From Epiperipatus broadwayi (lineage: Eukaryota; Onychophora; Udeonychophora; Euonychophora; Peripatidae), in contig JAQFVV010006197.1 of NCBI GenBank assembly GCA_028023455.1, forward strand, positions 12,583,254 to 12,647,253: a stretch of DNA of 64,000 bases. The letters are read 5' to 3'. Within the stretch, counting starts at the first letter, position 1. Each line of letters starts with the position of its first letter. Under the pieces are notes generated by a model, which was not told where the DNA came from, ran no database searches, and saw nothing but the letters and a program-made list of their open reading frames with translations. Below are positions 49,744 to 60,539 of the stretch, piece by piece. Both the position numbers and the translations under genes were made by a program.

Positions 49744-50143
49744 AATAAGCATTTATTTTATATAACGCGATGTTTTTAAACTGTAAATAGTAATAATCAG
49801 CCATTAAGCTAATGCACGTGCACTTTGTGGATTTTAACTATAAATGAATACTCTCACTTTCCAAACATAAGATAAAGTCTTTGTGAAAAGATAGAATGAA
49901 TCCTACTCTTTCAACCCAAATGTTTAAGTATGGGCAAATCTTAAGTATTTGGAAATGAGAGCATGAAGATATTAAACAATCACTTTAAATTACCTTTACT
50001 ATGCCTGAATGAATGACGCTTGCGAAATTTACTAGAATTCACAATACGTTATTCTTAATTGAAATTAAACATATATCAATAAGCATTTATTTTATATAGC
50101 ATGATGTTTTTAAACTGTAAATAGTAATAATCAGCCATTAAGC
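49744..50143 (+). repeat. Pair of 66-bp direct repeats 334 bp apart
   Basis: 49744-49809 and 50078-50143 differ at about three positions and share TTTTTAAACTGTAAATAGTA and ATCAGCCATTAAGC. The enclosed 268 bp has no coding. Possibly a very small LTR-type element or a local duplication. Within it GAGAGCATGAAGATATT (49957) also occurs at 7797 in the 325-bp repeat family. Confidence 0.75.
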
Positions 50144-50149
50144 ACATTA

Positions 50150-52790
50150 TTATTTAGGAAATCATCACAACAGCTCTCAAGAGCTCATTAGCTAAAGAAA
50201 ATCAATAAAAATTTCATTGAAAAATTGGTCATTACTGTGATCAATAACATTTTAAAGATTTGCAGCAATATAATTTGTTTTGTACAATAATAAATTTTCC
50301 TCTTTGAAAATTTTATATAGTGTGATGACTTCTACATACTGTTCTCTAAAGCTTGTTTTAATTCTGTCTTTTAACCATAAAAATGTTCATTTGCATCATA
50401 TATGAATTTGGCAGAATTTCAAAATAGAAATATACTTTATATACTTTTCCTATAATTTTTTTTATAATTTCTTATTTATACTGAAATTAATATCCAAATT
50501 GCTTTAAAACATAATTTTTAATCTTTTTTTCCTAATAGTTGCATTCTCCCTTAATAATTTCCCAGCTTTTTATATATTTTGTACAAAATTTATATGTATT
50601 AATTAGTTTAAATTGAATACAATTCTTTCAGTAAAATGATTGCATATGAATTAATTTATAATTTTAATTACATATACATATACTGTATTCAATATTAATA
50701 AAACTGAAAAATAATAATTACAATAAAAGTATACAAAAATAATATATTTAATGTTGCGTTTGATGTTATTCCGATTTTTTTTTTAATATTAGATAAAATG
50801 TATATATTTTTTTTAAATATTCTCATTTTTTTCCTCAACTAATTTTGATCTCTCTCTCTCTTTTGATTACTTTAATAGTTGTTAATGCAGAAAAGCATAA
50901 TTCACATAAGTAGTGAAACACTGTAATAATATCAATTTTTATTTTTTTTAATTTCTTAATTCAATTAATTTCTGCTGAACTATTAGACTCTGTTTGATTG
51001 ATATACTTTTATATAATGCATGTAAAAGTGTTATGGTGCTTCTCATCGCTATATTTTATGACCCTAATTTCACAATTCCTCTGAAATATCATTGTGCACT
51101 CTGGTGTGCTGCAACACCTTGCTTGAAAATTGCTAAGTGTTCAGAACTCAACTAATTAGTTGTAAATTTAAAACATTAGCTTACTATTTTCTAATTTGAT
51201 TGTATAAATTTCATAACAACTTATTTTTTTCTTCAGAGAACTAACTTAAACTGTCCTACACAGTTTAGTGATAGATTTGAGGAAAAAATTCTTGGAAAAA
51301 ATTCAATCTGCTAATTCTGATGTTCAAACATCATATGACCTCCTGAGAAATTGAAATATATATAAAAATTTTATTTGTTTCATTAATACTTAAAAAAAAA
51401 GACTATCTACATACACCCACACATTTATATGTGTGTGTGCATGTAAAGAACTAACACCCACCTGCATATACATGGAATCTATATTGAAATTAAGAAATGT
51501 CAAATAACCATTCAAATTTACTTTTAAATAACATCTAGTTTCATAAGCAATATTAAAATAAAATAAAAAAATCTATTGAGAAAATATCAAATATGTTTTT
51601 ATGTTCATTAATTTTTAATAATGGATAAAGTCTAAAAAAAATTATTTTACAAAGTAAAATATTCTAGATAATTAATAATCAGATCAAACAAACTTTATTA
51701 AAAGCAATTATTTATTTATTTTATGGACAAGCTGTTGTTCAAACATAAAAATGGTAAGCTAAACATAACACTTGGATTTTATACAATATATAAAACTTTA
51801 AACATCTTCCATAAACACTTTTCAACCCAATTTAATATAATAGAATGTATTCCTTCTTGCTTATAGTTTCAACTGTCCAGCAATCATCAGAGCTACAATA
51901 TTCAAATATATATATATGTGTGTGTGTTTATATAAAGTGTATATGATATTTTATTTACACCTATAAATCAATGCAGTATAGGATAACAAGTGGAAATAAA
52001 TTGTAAATACATAAAACTTCAATATATATAAAATAAAAGCTTGTTTTTTTTTCTTTCCTCAGAAATCAATTCAGTTGTTTTTAGCTCTCGGTTCATAAAT
52101 CCTGGCATGGTAAAAACTGCTCAAGACAACTCAAGTAATTCAAACAGTTAAAACAAAAAAACATTTTATTTTTTTTAGAAATGCATAATATAAATTGGCT
52201 TACATAAAAACTATAAAATCAAAATAATTTCTTGCCTTCATTCATTCACAAATCAATTACGAATAGATAGGTTTGAAATTACACATATAAAGACAATAAT
52301 GAAGACTACCAAAAAAAGTTAATTCAAAACATTTTTTTTTTCCCCAAAAGTTTATTAAAAGTACACACCATAATTTAAATCTCTGTAAAGTTCATATTAC
52401 TACAAGTTTAAATATTAAAAACTTAAAGCTAAACTACTCAATAAAATAATTAAAATTTTGAATTTGGGGTAATTTTAATTACTACAAGTTTGTATTTAAA
52501 TTAATTTTATAAAATGCTAATTTTAAATAGTTCTCTGCAAGCAAAAGATTCTCTCTAGCATCTTTCCACAAATGATGATTTTTTTAATTGATCTTTCAAT
52601 TATTTTCGAACATATTTGAATCAATGGCAATATTGCAGTATTTTTTTCTGAAGTAGCATATTTACTATCAAATGAGATTGGCTTCTTATTGGAGTGATAT
52701 GGAGAAACTATGGAATAGTATTTAAAAACTTTTTAAAAAAATTTCCTTGCATTAGGCTCTCCAAATGCTTAACACTGATGGTTTTCCTTT
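50150..52790. other. AT-rich spacer
   Basis: No gene recognised. 51030-51150 contains wording reminiscent of hAT MITE ends (GGTGCTTCTCATCGC, GACCCTAATTTCAC, GTGTGCTGCAACACC) but no paired TIR or target duplication could be shown. Confidence 0.4.
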
Positions 52791-52799
52791 CTCACTTTA

Positions 52800-52945
52800 G
52801 TTAGACAATAGTTTGCCACCCAGCATCAGCTAGGTAGGTTGTCTACTTGAAAAAATCCTATCTTCAAAACTTTTAGTCACTTCTACTTCAGATTTGAACC
52901 CTATGTCATATGAGCATGGCAATCTTATATACCATTAGACTTAAT
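52800..52945 (-). repeat. tRNA-derived SINE
   Basis: On the minus strand TTAAGTCTAATGGTATA serves as A box and CATAGGGTTCAAATCTGAAG as B box, about 50 bp apart, with a clover-leaf-like stretch between. The rest of the body continues towards 52800. Confidence 0.65.
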
Positions 52946-53399
52946 TAGTAAATTGAAGAAGTTTTTTGATAACTGAATTTAAAAATATACTCAACAGAAT
53001 AAATGTATTTAGATATGGTTACAATTCAAATAAGTTTACAGGTGATAAAATGAACCTAGTAATATTTTATATAGGGAAAACAATGTGTATACAAATATCT
53101 ATTCTAGAACATGCTTTTTAAATTGTAGAAACAGCTCCCTATGGAACTTCAAAATTCAAAACAAAAAATTTTTAAATGTAAAAACAATAAAAATGAATCA
53201 TATGTATTTAAATAATTTTATAGGAATGTAAGTTATTTATTAATACTATTTAATTATTGCCGAATGAATACCTTCATACTTTTTCTTCTGTGAATCTTTT
53301 CCAGATTTGGTAAGAAAAAAAAACTGTATAAATAAATTATATTGCAAGCATATAGAGAAAAACAATCAGAATGAGTTTATAAATAATTTAGAGTATGGA

Positions 53400-53485
53400 A
53401 AGTGACAGTGATAGCCATGATCCATGGACCTTGAACTTCTTATGAATACCCTAGCAATAAATCATTTGATATTTATTAGATTTAG
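53400..53485 (+). repeat. SINE tail fragment
   Basis: ACTTCTTATGAATACCCTAG followed by CAATAAATCA parallels the tail of the SINE at 49050-49080 (ACTTGTTATGAACTCCTGAA, CAATAAAGTCA). Confidence 0.45.
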
Positions 53486-53699
53486 TTTGGAATATAAAAA
53501 CTCAAAAGAATAAAAGGTTAATATTTTTATAGAAAACAATTATATATCTGATAACTAACTACATTACAATTGTGTGATAAATTTGAAGAAAACTATTTGA
53601 TCTTGTCAAGTTTTTTTTTTTTTTAATTTTAAGTAGTTCATAGCTACTCTCAAAACTAATATATTTTAAAATATCAAAGAATGGCCATGCTTCTATTTT

Positions 53700-54110
53700 T
53701 CAACTTTAATACCATCTGTTCTTAACAGTAGCAAACTCTCCATAAAGTAGTGCTGCCAAGTGCAAGCTTTAATAACCAATACTGGCAAAAAGATTTTGCA
53801 TAAAATAGCTATCTAGTTCCTACTTCTCCAATATTCTCAAGCCAGTTTCTAGCTCGTGGCTTTCATCAGTAATAAGCCTTGAATTTGAGAACATTGCATC
53901 TTGATCTTAGGATCTAATGCAATCCTCCAGCTACTACCTTTTTGATCTAGATGCAGTGCTCTCAAATACAAGAATGTTCACTGATAAAAGCCACAAATTA
54001 AAAACTAGTCTGGGAATATTGGATGAGTAGGCACTAGATAAAGATTTTATGCACAAAGTACCATTGTATGGAGAGTTTCCTATTATTAACAGCTGGCATA
54101 AACATATAAA
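53700..54110. repeat. Palindromic element, ~400 bp, with hammerhead-like cores
   Basis: Left arm 53700-53905 and right arm 53945-54110 are inverted copies: CAAACTCTCCATA (53732) pairs with TATGGAGAGTTTCC (54068), CTCCAATATTCTCAAG (53826) with its counterpart near 54015, and GAGAACATTGCATC with GATGCAGTGCTCTC. On the minus strand of the left arm CTGATGA, AGC/GCT stem and AGAAAC appear in hammerhead order (53870-53840). The right-arm copy is worn (CTGATAA). It looks like two head-to-head Penelope-type terminal repeats, though no protein supports that. Confidence 0.7.
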
Positions 54111-54629
54111 TGATCACATGATCATCTGTTCTTCTAAACATAATTGTAAAATAACTACATTTTTATTTTCATCATAGGAAAGTTTTGAATAGTTTCAAAT
54201 TCTATTTAAAGATTTTCTGGATCAAAAAGTTAGCAAATATGCTAAGCACTATCACAAAGACAAGTTTGTCTTGCATAAAAAACTGTGCTAGTTTAATGTT
54301 GGACTGCATTAAATTAGTCATTATAAAATCACTTGCTAAAAAATTTTTCCAGAAAATTGTATGATTTGTATACTTAAAATTACTTAATAACATTATATAA
54401 GACCTTTTTATTCCAATGAACATCAACATTACATTAAATTTAAAAATAATTACTCAAATAATGCATTATTCAGTATCTACATATATATATATTTAAATAA
54501 TTCAATAATAAATTCTTTAAAAAAATATAATAACAATCTAATTATATTGCTTTTAAAAAAAGAAAAAATCAATAATAAGAGTATTATAAAAGTTTGACAA
54601 TGAAAAACTTTATATAAGATTAAAAAAAA

Positions 54630-54845
54630 AACAATTAAAAATAACTAGTTTTTTTTTTTTTATCTTTCATACAAAGTTTCGTTCATTTCTAAAAAGCAAA
54701 AAAAAAACCCAATACACAACTGATTTCTTGTCTTTTTTTTTTTTTTTTTGTTAATTTCTAAGTGCAATATTATTCATTGTTGCATATATGAAACTAAATA
54801 AAATTAAATCAATTTTTGTCTTTAAATTTTTTTTTTTTTTTAATA
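54630..54845. repeat. Cluster of poly(A)/poly(T) tracts
   Basis: T runs of 11-18 bases at about 54650, 54731-54749 and 54827-54841. Possibly tails of decayed retroinsertions, but no bodies were identified. Confidence 0.5.
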
Positions 54846-55581
54846 TGTATTTGTAATACAAATTTACCACAAACTAAGCATAAGATATTAAGATATACTA
54901 TATGTAAAGTATGAACCCTAGAAGGATAGCTACCCTCCGCACACCAATAATTAAATATAATACCAATGTATAAAGTGTTGCTCCATTTTGAGTCTTAGCA
55001 GCTGATAAATATAACATCTGAAAATTAAGCCTGGCTTCTTTTTTGGCCTTAGAGATTGATAAATTCAACAAACATTCAAATTGCATCTTGCTTCCTCTAA
55101 ACCTTACAGGTGGGTGAGTAAACTACTTGGAAAAAAATATGTTGTGACAGTACTTGTGATATGGCGGTATAGTATCTCATGTACATGGCCAAGTCCTAAT
55201 ACATCATTAGAAATTGAACATATCTAAACAAACTATCATTTAAATTATTACTAATTTTTTTATTATTATCAATAAAAGTCAATCTTGCTTTCTAGAAAGC
55301 TGGTAATTTCTCCTTTTCTTATTTTAATCATCACTTTCTGTACTGTCATCTATTTTATATTTTAATACATTACAAGTAATTTTCTTCTTAAATCATAGTT
55401 ATCTTTTAATAGATCTTGGGTCAGCAGAGAATAAGCCATTTATTCTTCTATAATCAAGTTAAACATACATCCAGATATTTTTGCAATGGTGATGGAGGCC
55501 CCATCTGACTGGATTTGAGATAGGTTTGCCATGTTTTGGATCACTGCTGATTTCTTCATACTGGTTTGGATCCCATGCTTT

Positions 55582-55928
55582 TTATTTTCTGGGTCTACTC
55601 CTATCTTTTCTTATTCCACTAGTAGTTCCTAGATGTGGTAAATTCTCTGAATATTTTTGCAGTGTTACTTTTCTCAGGCTCGAAAAACTTCTATTATGAT
55701 GTACCATGTGTGGTCTATCTGTTACCAGTGCTCCTTCTTTTCTTTCACCACCTTCTACAGGTTGGAATCTTCGGTCATCTATGACTCTAATACAACCAAT
55801 AAATGCCTCACTCCTCATTTCTCCATTATATAAATCTTCCTGATTCTGGGTGCTCATGTCAATGGCATTTAAAAGCTCAGCTATTTGTTTTATAGTTTTC
55901 CGATCTGAGTTGATCATCAGTTCGATAC
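55582..55928 (-). pseudogene. Gag-like coding relic, C-terminal part
   Basis: The minus-strand frame of 111 codons (55917-55582) contains DRKTIKQIAELLNAIDMS, EDLYNGEMRSEAFIGCIRVI, a basic/Gly segment (VEGGERKEGALV) and a basic C-terminus (GTTSGIRKDRSRPRK). The frame is open upstream to 55928 (TLRIEL before the Met), where the tandem array begins. After the stop, coding-like sequence continues in another frame (MKKSAVIQNMANLSQIQSDG, 55460-55560). I cannot name a family. Position and character suit a retrotransposon gag. The N-terminal portion of the same relic appears to lie beyond the array at 58280-59400. Confidence 0.45.
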
Positions 55929-56083
55929 GAAGAGTAAATAATTAAAATAATTAATAAAGCAAGTCATATATACATGACATTACTTTTATGAGCTTGTATA
56001 CAAAATCACATAGAGCACAATACTCTAACAGCTCGAATTAACATTATGAGAAATATTTAAAATCTCTATCCAGAACACTCTTA

Positions 56084-56116
56084 TCTCCAGACCATGTTCG
56101 TTCCCACGCAGTGGAG
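56084..56116 (-). ncRNA. Eroded hammerhead in inverted monomer
   Basis: Minus-strand version reading TCTCCACTGCGTGGGA then ACGAACATGGTC: GA of the CTGA core and the GCCC side of stem II are damaged. Confidence 0.4.
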
Positions 56117-56475
56117 AGTAGAATATTCGACACTAGACCTAAAATATCAACTCAAAAAACCAGCACTTATTTCAAACGTATATTTAAGAAGAAACTCTGA
56201 ATTTTTCGGACATGAAAATGTCTTTAAATCCAGCTATCTAACTTAAATAGCTATATGGGACTGAAGTATATTCAGATCTACCATATTCTAATAGGCTCAG
56301 CATAGCCAAAGCCTTAAAGGTAAAATTATAATAATTAATAAAGCAAGTCATATATAACATGACATTACTTTTATGAGCTTGTAATTACAAAAATGCACAT
56401 AGAGAGCGTACCAATAGCTCTAACAAGCTCGTAAATTAACAAGTGCGGTTATGAGAAATATTTAAAATCTCTATA

Positions 56476-56660
56476 AAACAAATAGCTGAGCTTTTAAATG
56501 CCATTGACATGAGCACCCAGAATCAGGAAGATTTATATAATGGAGAAATGAGGAGTGAGGCATTTATTGGCTGTATTAGAGTCATAGATGACCGAAGATT
56601 CCAACCTGTAGAAGGTGGTGAAAGAAAAGAAGGAGCACTGGTAACAGATAGACCACACAT
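56476..56660 (+). repeat. Inverted near-identical copy of 55705-55893
   Basis: About 185 bp of the gag-like relic repeated in opposite orientation with, by eye, a single difference (GGCTG against GGTTG). It ends abruptly in ACACAT and joins a plus-strand monomer. Such high identity, next to adapter sequence, suggests an assembly or library artefact. Confidence 0.85.
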
Positions 56661-56898
56661 ATATGACTTGCTTTATTAATTATTATAATTTTACCTTTAA
56701 GGCTTTGGCTATGCTGAGCCTATTAGAATATGGTAGATCTGAATATACTTCAGTCCCATATAGCTATTTAAGTTAGATAGCTGGATTTAAAGACATTTTC
56801 ATGTCCGAAAAATTCAGAGTTTCTTCTTAAATATACGTTTGAAATAAGTGCTGGTTTTTTGAGTTGATATTTTAGGTCTAGTGTCCGAATATTCTAGC

Positions 56899-56942
56899 TC
56901 TCCACTGACGTGGGCCATAAGCCCGAAACCATGGTCTGGAGA
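56899..56942 (+). ncRNA. Type I hammerhead ribozyme, monomer 1
   Basis: Stem I TCTCCA/TGGAGA (56899-56904 with 56937-56942). Core CTGACG-T, stem II GGGC/GCCC with loop CATAA, then GAAA. Stem III ACC/GGT or two pairs with a CATG loop, and cleavage triplet GTC ending at 56936. All core positions fit the hammerhead consensus except position 9, where A is expected and T is found. Confidence 0.7.
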
Positions 56943-57297
56943 TAAGAGTGTTCTGGATAGAGATTTTAAATATTTCTCATAACCGCACTTGTTAATTTCG
57001 CTTGTAGACTATGACGCTCTCAGTGCATTTTTGTAATTACAAGCTCATAAAAGTAATGTCATGTTATATATGACTTGCTTTATTAATTATTATAATTTTA
57101 CCTTTAATTGCTATGCTGAGCCTATTAGAATATGGTAGATCTGAATATACTTCAGTCCCATATAGCTATTTAAGTTAGATAGCTGGATTTAAAGACATTT
57201 TCATGTCCGAAAATTCAGAGTTTCTTCTTAAATATACGTTTGAAATAAGTCTGGTTTTTGAGTTGATATTTTAGGTCTAGTGTCCGAATATTCTAGC

Positions 57298-57340
57298 TCT
57301 CCACTGACGGGGCCATAAGCCCGAAACCATGGTCTGGAGA
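57298..57340 (+). ncRNA. Type I hammerhead, monomer 2
   Basis: Same fold as monomer 1 with one base lost in CTGACGGGGCC, so position 9 or the first stem II base is missing. Stems I and III and GTC are intact. Confidence 0.6.
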
Positions 57341-57647
57341 TAAGAGTGTTCTGGATAGAGATTTTAAATATTTCTCATAACCCACTTGTTAATTTACAGC
57401 TTGTTAGAGCTATTGGTACGCTCTCTATGTGCATTTTTGTAATTACAAGCTCATAAAAGTAATGTCATGTTATATATGACTTGCTTTATTAATTATTATA
57501 ATTTTACCTTTAAGGCTTTGGCTATGCTGAGCCTATTAGAATATGGTAGATCTGAATATACTTCAGTCCCATATAGCTATTTAAGTTAGATAGCTGGATT
57601 TAAAGACATTTTCATGTCCGAAAAATTCAGAGTTTCTTCTTAAATAT

Positions 57648-57665
57648 ACGACGCTCTTCCGATCT
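57648..57665 (+). other. Illumina adapter sequence in the assembly
   Basis: ACGACGCTCTTCCGATCT is exactly the 3' end of the Illumina TruSeq/read-1 adapter. It replaces TTTGAAATAAGTG of the normal monomer between AAATATACG and CTGGTTTTTTGAG. It is contamination carried into the contig, not biology. Confidence 0.95.
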
Positions 57666-57715
57666 GGCTGGTTTTTTGAGTTGATATTTTAGGTCTAGTG
57701 TCCGAATATTCTAGC

Positions 57716-57759
57716 TCTCCACTGATGTGGGCCATAAGCCCGAAACCATGGTCTGGAGA
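57716..57759 (+). ncRNA. Type I hammerhead, monomer 3
   Basis: CTGATG-T, stem II GGGC/GCCC, GAAA and GTC. This copy has the canonical T at position 7 and is the closest to consensus apart from position 9. Confidence 0.7.
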
Positions 57760-58129
57760 TAAGAGTGTTCTGGATAGAGATTTTAAATATTTCTCATAAC
57801 CCACTTGTTAATTTACGAGCTTGTTAGAGCTATTGGTACGCCTCTATGTGCATTTTTGTAATTACAAGCTCATAAAAGTAATGTCATGTTATATATGACT
57901 TGCTTTATTAATTATTATAATTTTACCTTTAAGGCTTTGGCTATGCTGAGCCTATTAGAATATGGTAGATCTGAATATACTTCAGTCCCATATAGCTATT
58001 TAAGTTAGATAGCTGGATTTAAAGACATTTTCATGTCCGAAAATTCAGAGTTTCTTCTTAAATATACGTTTGAAATAAGTGCTGGTTTTTTGAGTTGATA
58101 TTTTAGGTCTAGTGTCCGAATATTCTAGC

Positions 58130-58173
58130 TCTCCACTGACGTGGGCCATAAGCCAGAAACCATGGTCTGGAGA
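58130..58173 (+). ncRNA. Type I hammerhead, monomer 4
   Basis: As monomer 1, but the last stem II base before GAAA is A instead of C (AGCCAGAAAC), which opens the closing pair of stem II. Confidence 0.6.
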
Positions 58174-58279
58174 TAAGAGTGTTCTGGATAGAGATTTTAA
58201 ATATTTCTCATAACCGCACTTGTTAATTTACGAGCTTGTTAGAGCTATTGGTACGCTCTCTATGTGAAGAGTAAATAAT

Positions 58280-58770
58280 ATCAAATAATCTTAATGACTT
58301 GTCATTCTGTAATGCTTTTGAAAGAATTGGGTATGACTTTCATCCTCTTTTATGCAAAACCTTTCTTGTATTATTTGACACCTAATTCCTTTTTGTCACT
58401 CACTCATCTGATCAAAAATTATTCAAAATTTACTCTGTATCTAGAATAGATTGTTTTTTTTATATTAATAATGAGTTCCATCATTCCCTAACAGATCCTT
58501 GTAGATGATTATAGGTAATAGCGACTTGTTCTCTTTCTGTTAGCTAGAATAACTGAAAATAATTCTCCAAACTATTGATGGGTTTCATAGGAATCCTTCC
58601 TGCCTCGCTTCTGAACACCTGAATTTTCAGGAAATGATTAATACAACTCAAGGCCTCATAATTTCAGTGCTATCCTATGATTGCAATTGTATTCTCATAA
58701 TTTTCTTTTGCTCTCATATCTCTTTGATTTTTTTATCCATTCTGTAAACCAGTTATGTGTACCTTCCTTC
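58280..58770 (-). pseudogene. Probable continuation of the gag-like relic
   Basis: The minus strand shows short open segments in different frames (for example ILSKALQNDKSLRLFD just before the array and THNWFTEWIKKSKRY near 58735). No family assigned. Treated as part of the same relic because it lies between the coiled-coil part and the array. Confidence 0.3.
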
Positions 58771-58773
58771 ATA

Positions 58774-59400
58774 TTAGAATCCATTTTTGTGATATTTATG
58801 ATGCCAACTATTTCTTTTTGAGTTTCTTGCATCTTCTCTTGAGTCTCTCTGCGTTTTCAAGTAGTGACTTTTGAATTCGATCATCACTTCTTTTCTTATG
58901 ACCAATTTTTCTAATTTTTCTATTCTTTCTACTATAGCTTGCATACTTTCCTGCAATTTATTCTCGTTAAATTCAATAGAATTTTGGATGTACTTGTTCT
59001 GGTATTTGACTTGCTATGTCCAACTTCATGGTGCTCATAATCTCTTGTATTACTTTATTTTATTACCTGATGCATTTCTTTACATTTTCTACCTACTATT
59101 TGTTGCTTTTCTCCAAGTGTTTGTCACATTTCTTCATTTTTTAAATGTATTTCTTTCATAAATGCTTTAACTCTATTTTGTTGCTTTTCTTCAAATTCTT
59201 TATCTCTTTTTTTATTGCTTGTCTTCAAATATTTATTATATTTCTTCATTTTTTAAATGCATTTCTTCCATAAATGCTTTATCTCTATTTTGTTGCATAT
59301 CTTCAATTTCTTTATCTCTTTTTTATTGTTTGTCTTCAAATAATTATTGCATTTCTTTATTTAAATGCATTTCTTTCATAAATTCAGACAGTTATGAAAA
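58774..59400 (-). pseudogene. Gag-like coiled-coil relic with 37-codon repeats
   Basis: Minus-strand coding for charged heptad-type sequence. DKEIEDMQQNRDKAFMEEMH recurs in about three units of 111-112 bp (unit anchors TTTCTTCATTTTTTAAATG at 59129, 59241 and 59352 on the plus strand). The 111-bp spacing is 37 codons and the 112-bp spacing marks a frameshift. Then MQESMQAIVERIEKLEKLV (58956-58900) and a basic end (KTQRDSREDARNSKR). Coiled coil followed by a basic segment is usual for retrotransposon gag. The opposite-strand frames are shadows. Confidence 0.5.
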
Positions 59401-59449
59401 AAGCTTGAAAAGTGAATGCTTTTAAACAGTAAAATGTTGTAAAGACAGT

Positions 59450-60370
59450 CACTCTACTGCTATTATGCCTCCAAAGAAGCTAGAGACTTGTATTAAAGTC
59501 CACAAGTCTTGGAAAAGACTCCATATAAGTCCTCATGACCCATTTAATGGAAATATACTCCTGGACCAGTTGGTTTTGTCTGTTCACATAATAAGATCTA
59601 GCATCTAGGCAAAAGTATCTCAAATCCAATCATGCACAAGATACATAAGTCAGGAATACCATAAATTCTGCTCTATTTGCCTATTTTCCAGATCTACCAA
59701 CTTATAAGCTAATTGGAAATAAAAGATAGTGAAATCTTTTAGTATAAAATACACAAGTATGATACATTTAAAGATCATGACCTTTCACGCTAACTATATA
59801 TATATATAGGTTTAGGGAAAGATCATCTAGTCAGAGCAAGCATAATTTATCAATCAATATAATATTTAAATAAACAATGATTCTGCAAGTTATGATATAT
59901 ATAAGATTTATTAATTTAAATAAGATATGAATGACTTATTATATTTCTCCATTAATCTTCACTGGCCTCTTTATATTATATAACATGGGATTTACTTTTA
60001 TAATTTAAGAAATTACAAATAGATTCATTACTTTATTATTTTGATTGCGGCTGATTTATATGCCAATAACCGATAATAATATCTGCAAATACAGTTTTAA
60101 TAGCGCTATTCAAGTATGTAAATGAATCTTAAATCCATCTCTAGAAAGAAGAACAAAATATAGCACTTGACCGAATTTACTTTATAAAGATTATTTTATT
60201 ATTGAAATATGAGTATCACTAATAAATGAAGGAATCTCAGTTTATGCTGAGTAAGAAATGTGCGTGGGAGGGTTAATTTAAAATATATATAATAGTATCG
60301 CAAAAGACGTGCACATGAAAATATTAATAAATATCAAGAAGAAATCTGCCTAGTAGAATCATAACATTAC
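59450..60370. other. AT-rich spacer
   Basis: No gene recognised. Confidence 0.5.
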
Positions 60371-60539
60371 GGCTTATGGATATTCATAGGTTTTGCTTGG
60401 AACTAGAACAAAAAGGGCAATTCGTGCAGGGTGGCGCATTTATGTGATCCATTCACAGATCTTTGAAGGTGCTTCTGAAAATTCGTTGAAGAAATAAAGA
60501 CTGATATTCGGCAGAATCAGTTAATGAAACGAAGAACAG

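Larger units (their letters stand above)
55929..58279 (+). mobile_element. Retrozyme-like tandem array with hammerhead ribozymes
   Basis: Four plus-strand monomers start at the anchor TGACTTGCTTTATTAATTAT (56664, 57071, 57477, 57896), giving periods of 407, 406 and 419 bp; the third is lengthened by adapter sequence. Minus-oriented monomers lie at 55935-56475. Each plus monomer contains a hammerhead fold. The block is flanked by GAAGAGTAAATAAT at 55929-55942 and 58266-58279, an exact 14-bp direct repeat consistent with a target-site duplication. It splits a gag-like relic. Tandem, non-coding, hammerhead-bearing units of a few hundred bp with target duplications fit metazoan retrozymes, which are thought to be mobilised by Penelope-like elements. 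The internal inverted segment and adapter show assembly error. Confidence 0.65.

Noticed and set aside
59219-59425. Cys/Ser-rich plus-strand frame
   Set aside because: It is the antisense of the coiled-coil repeats on the minus strand.
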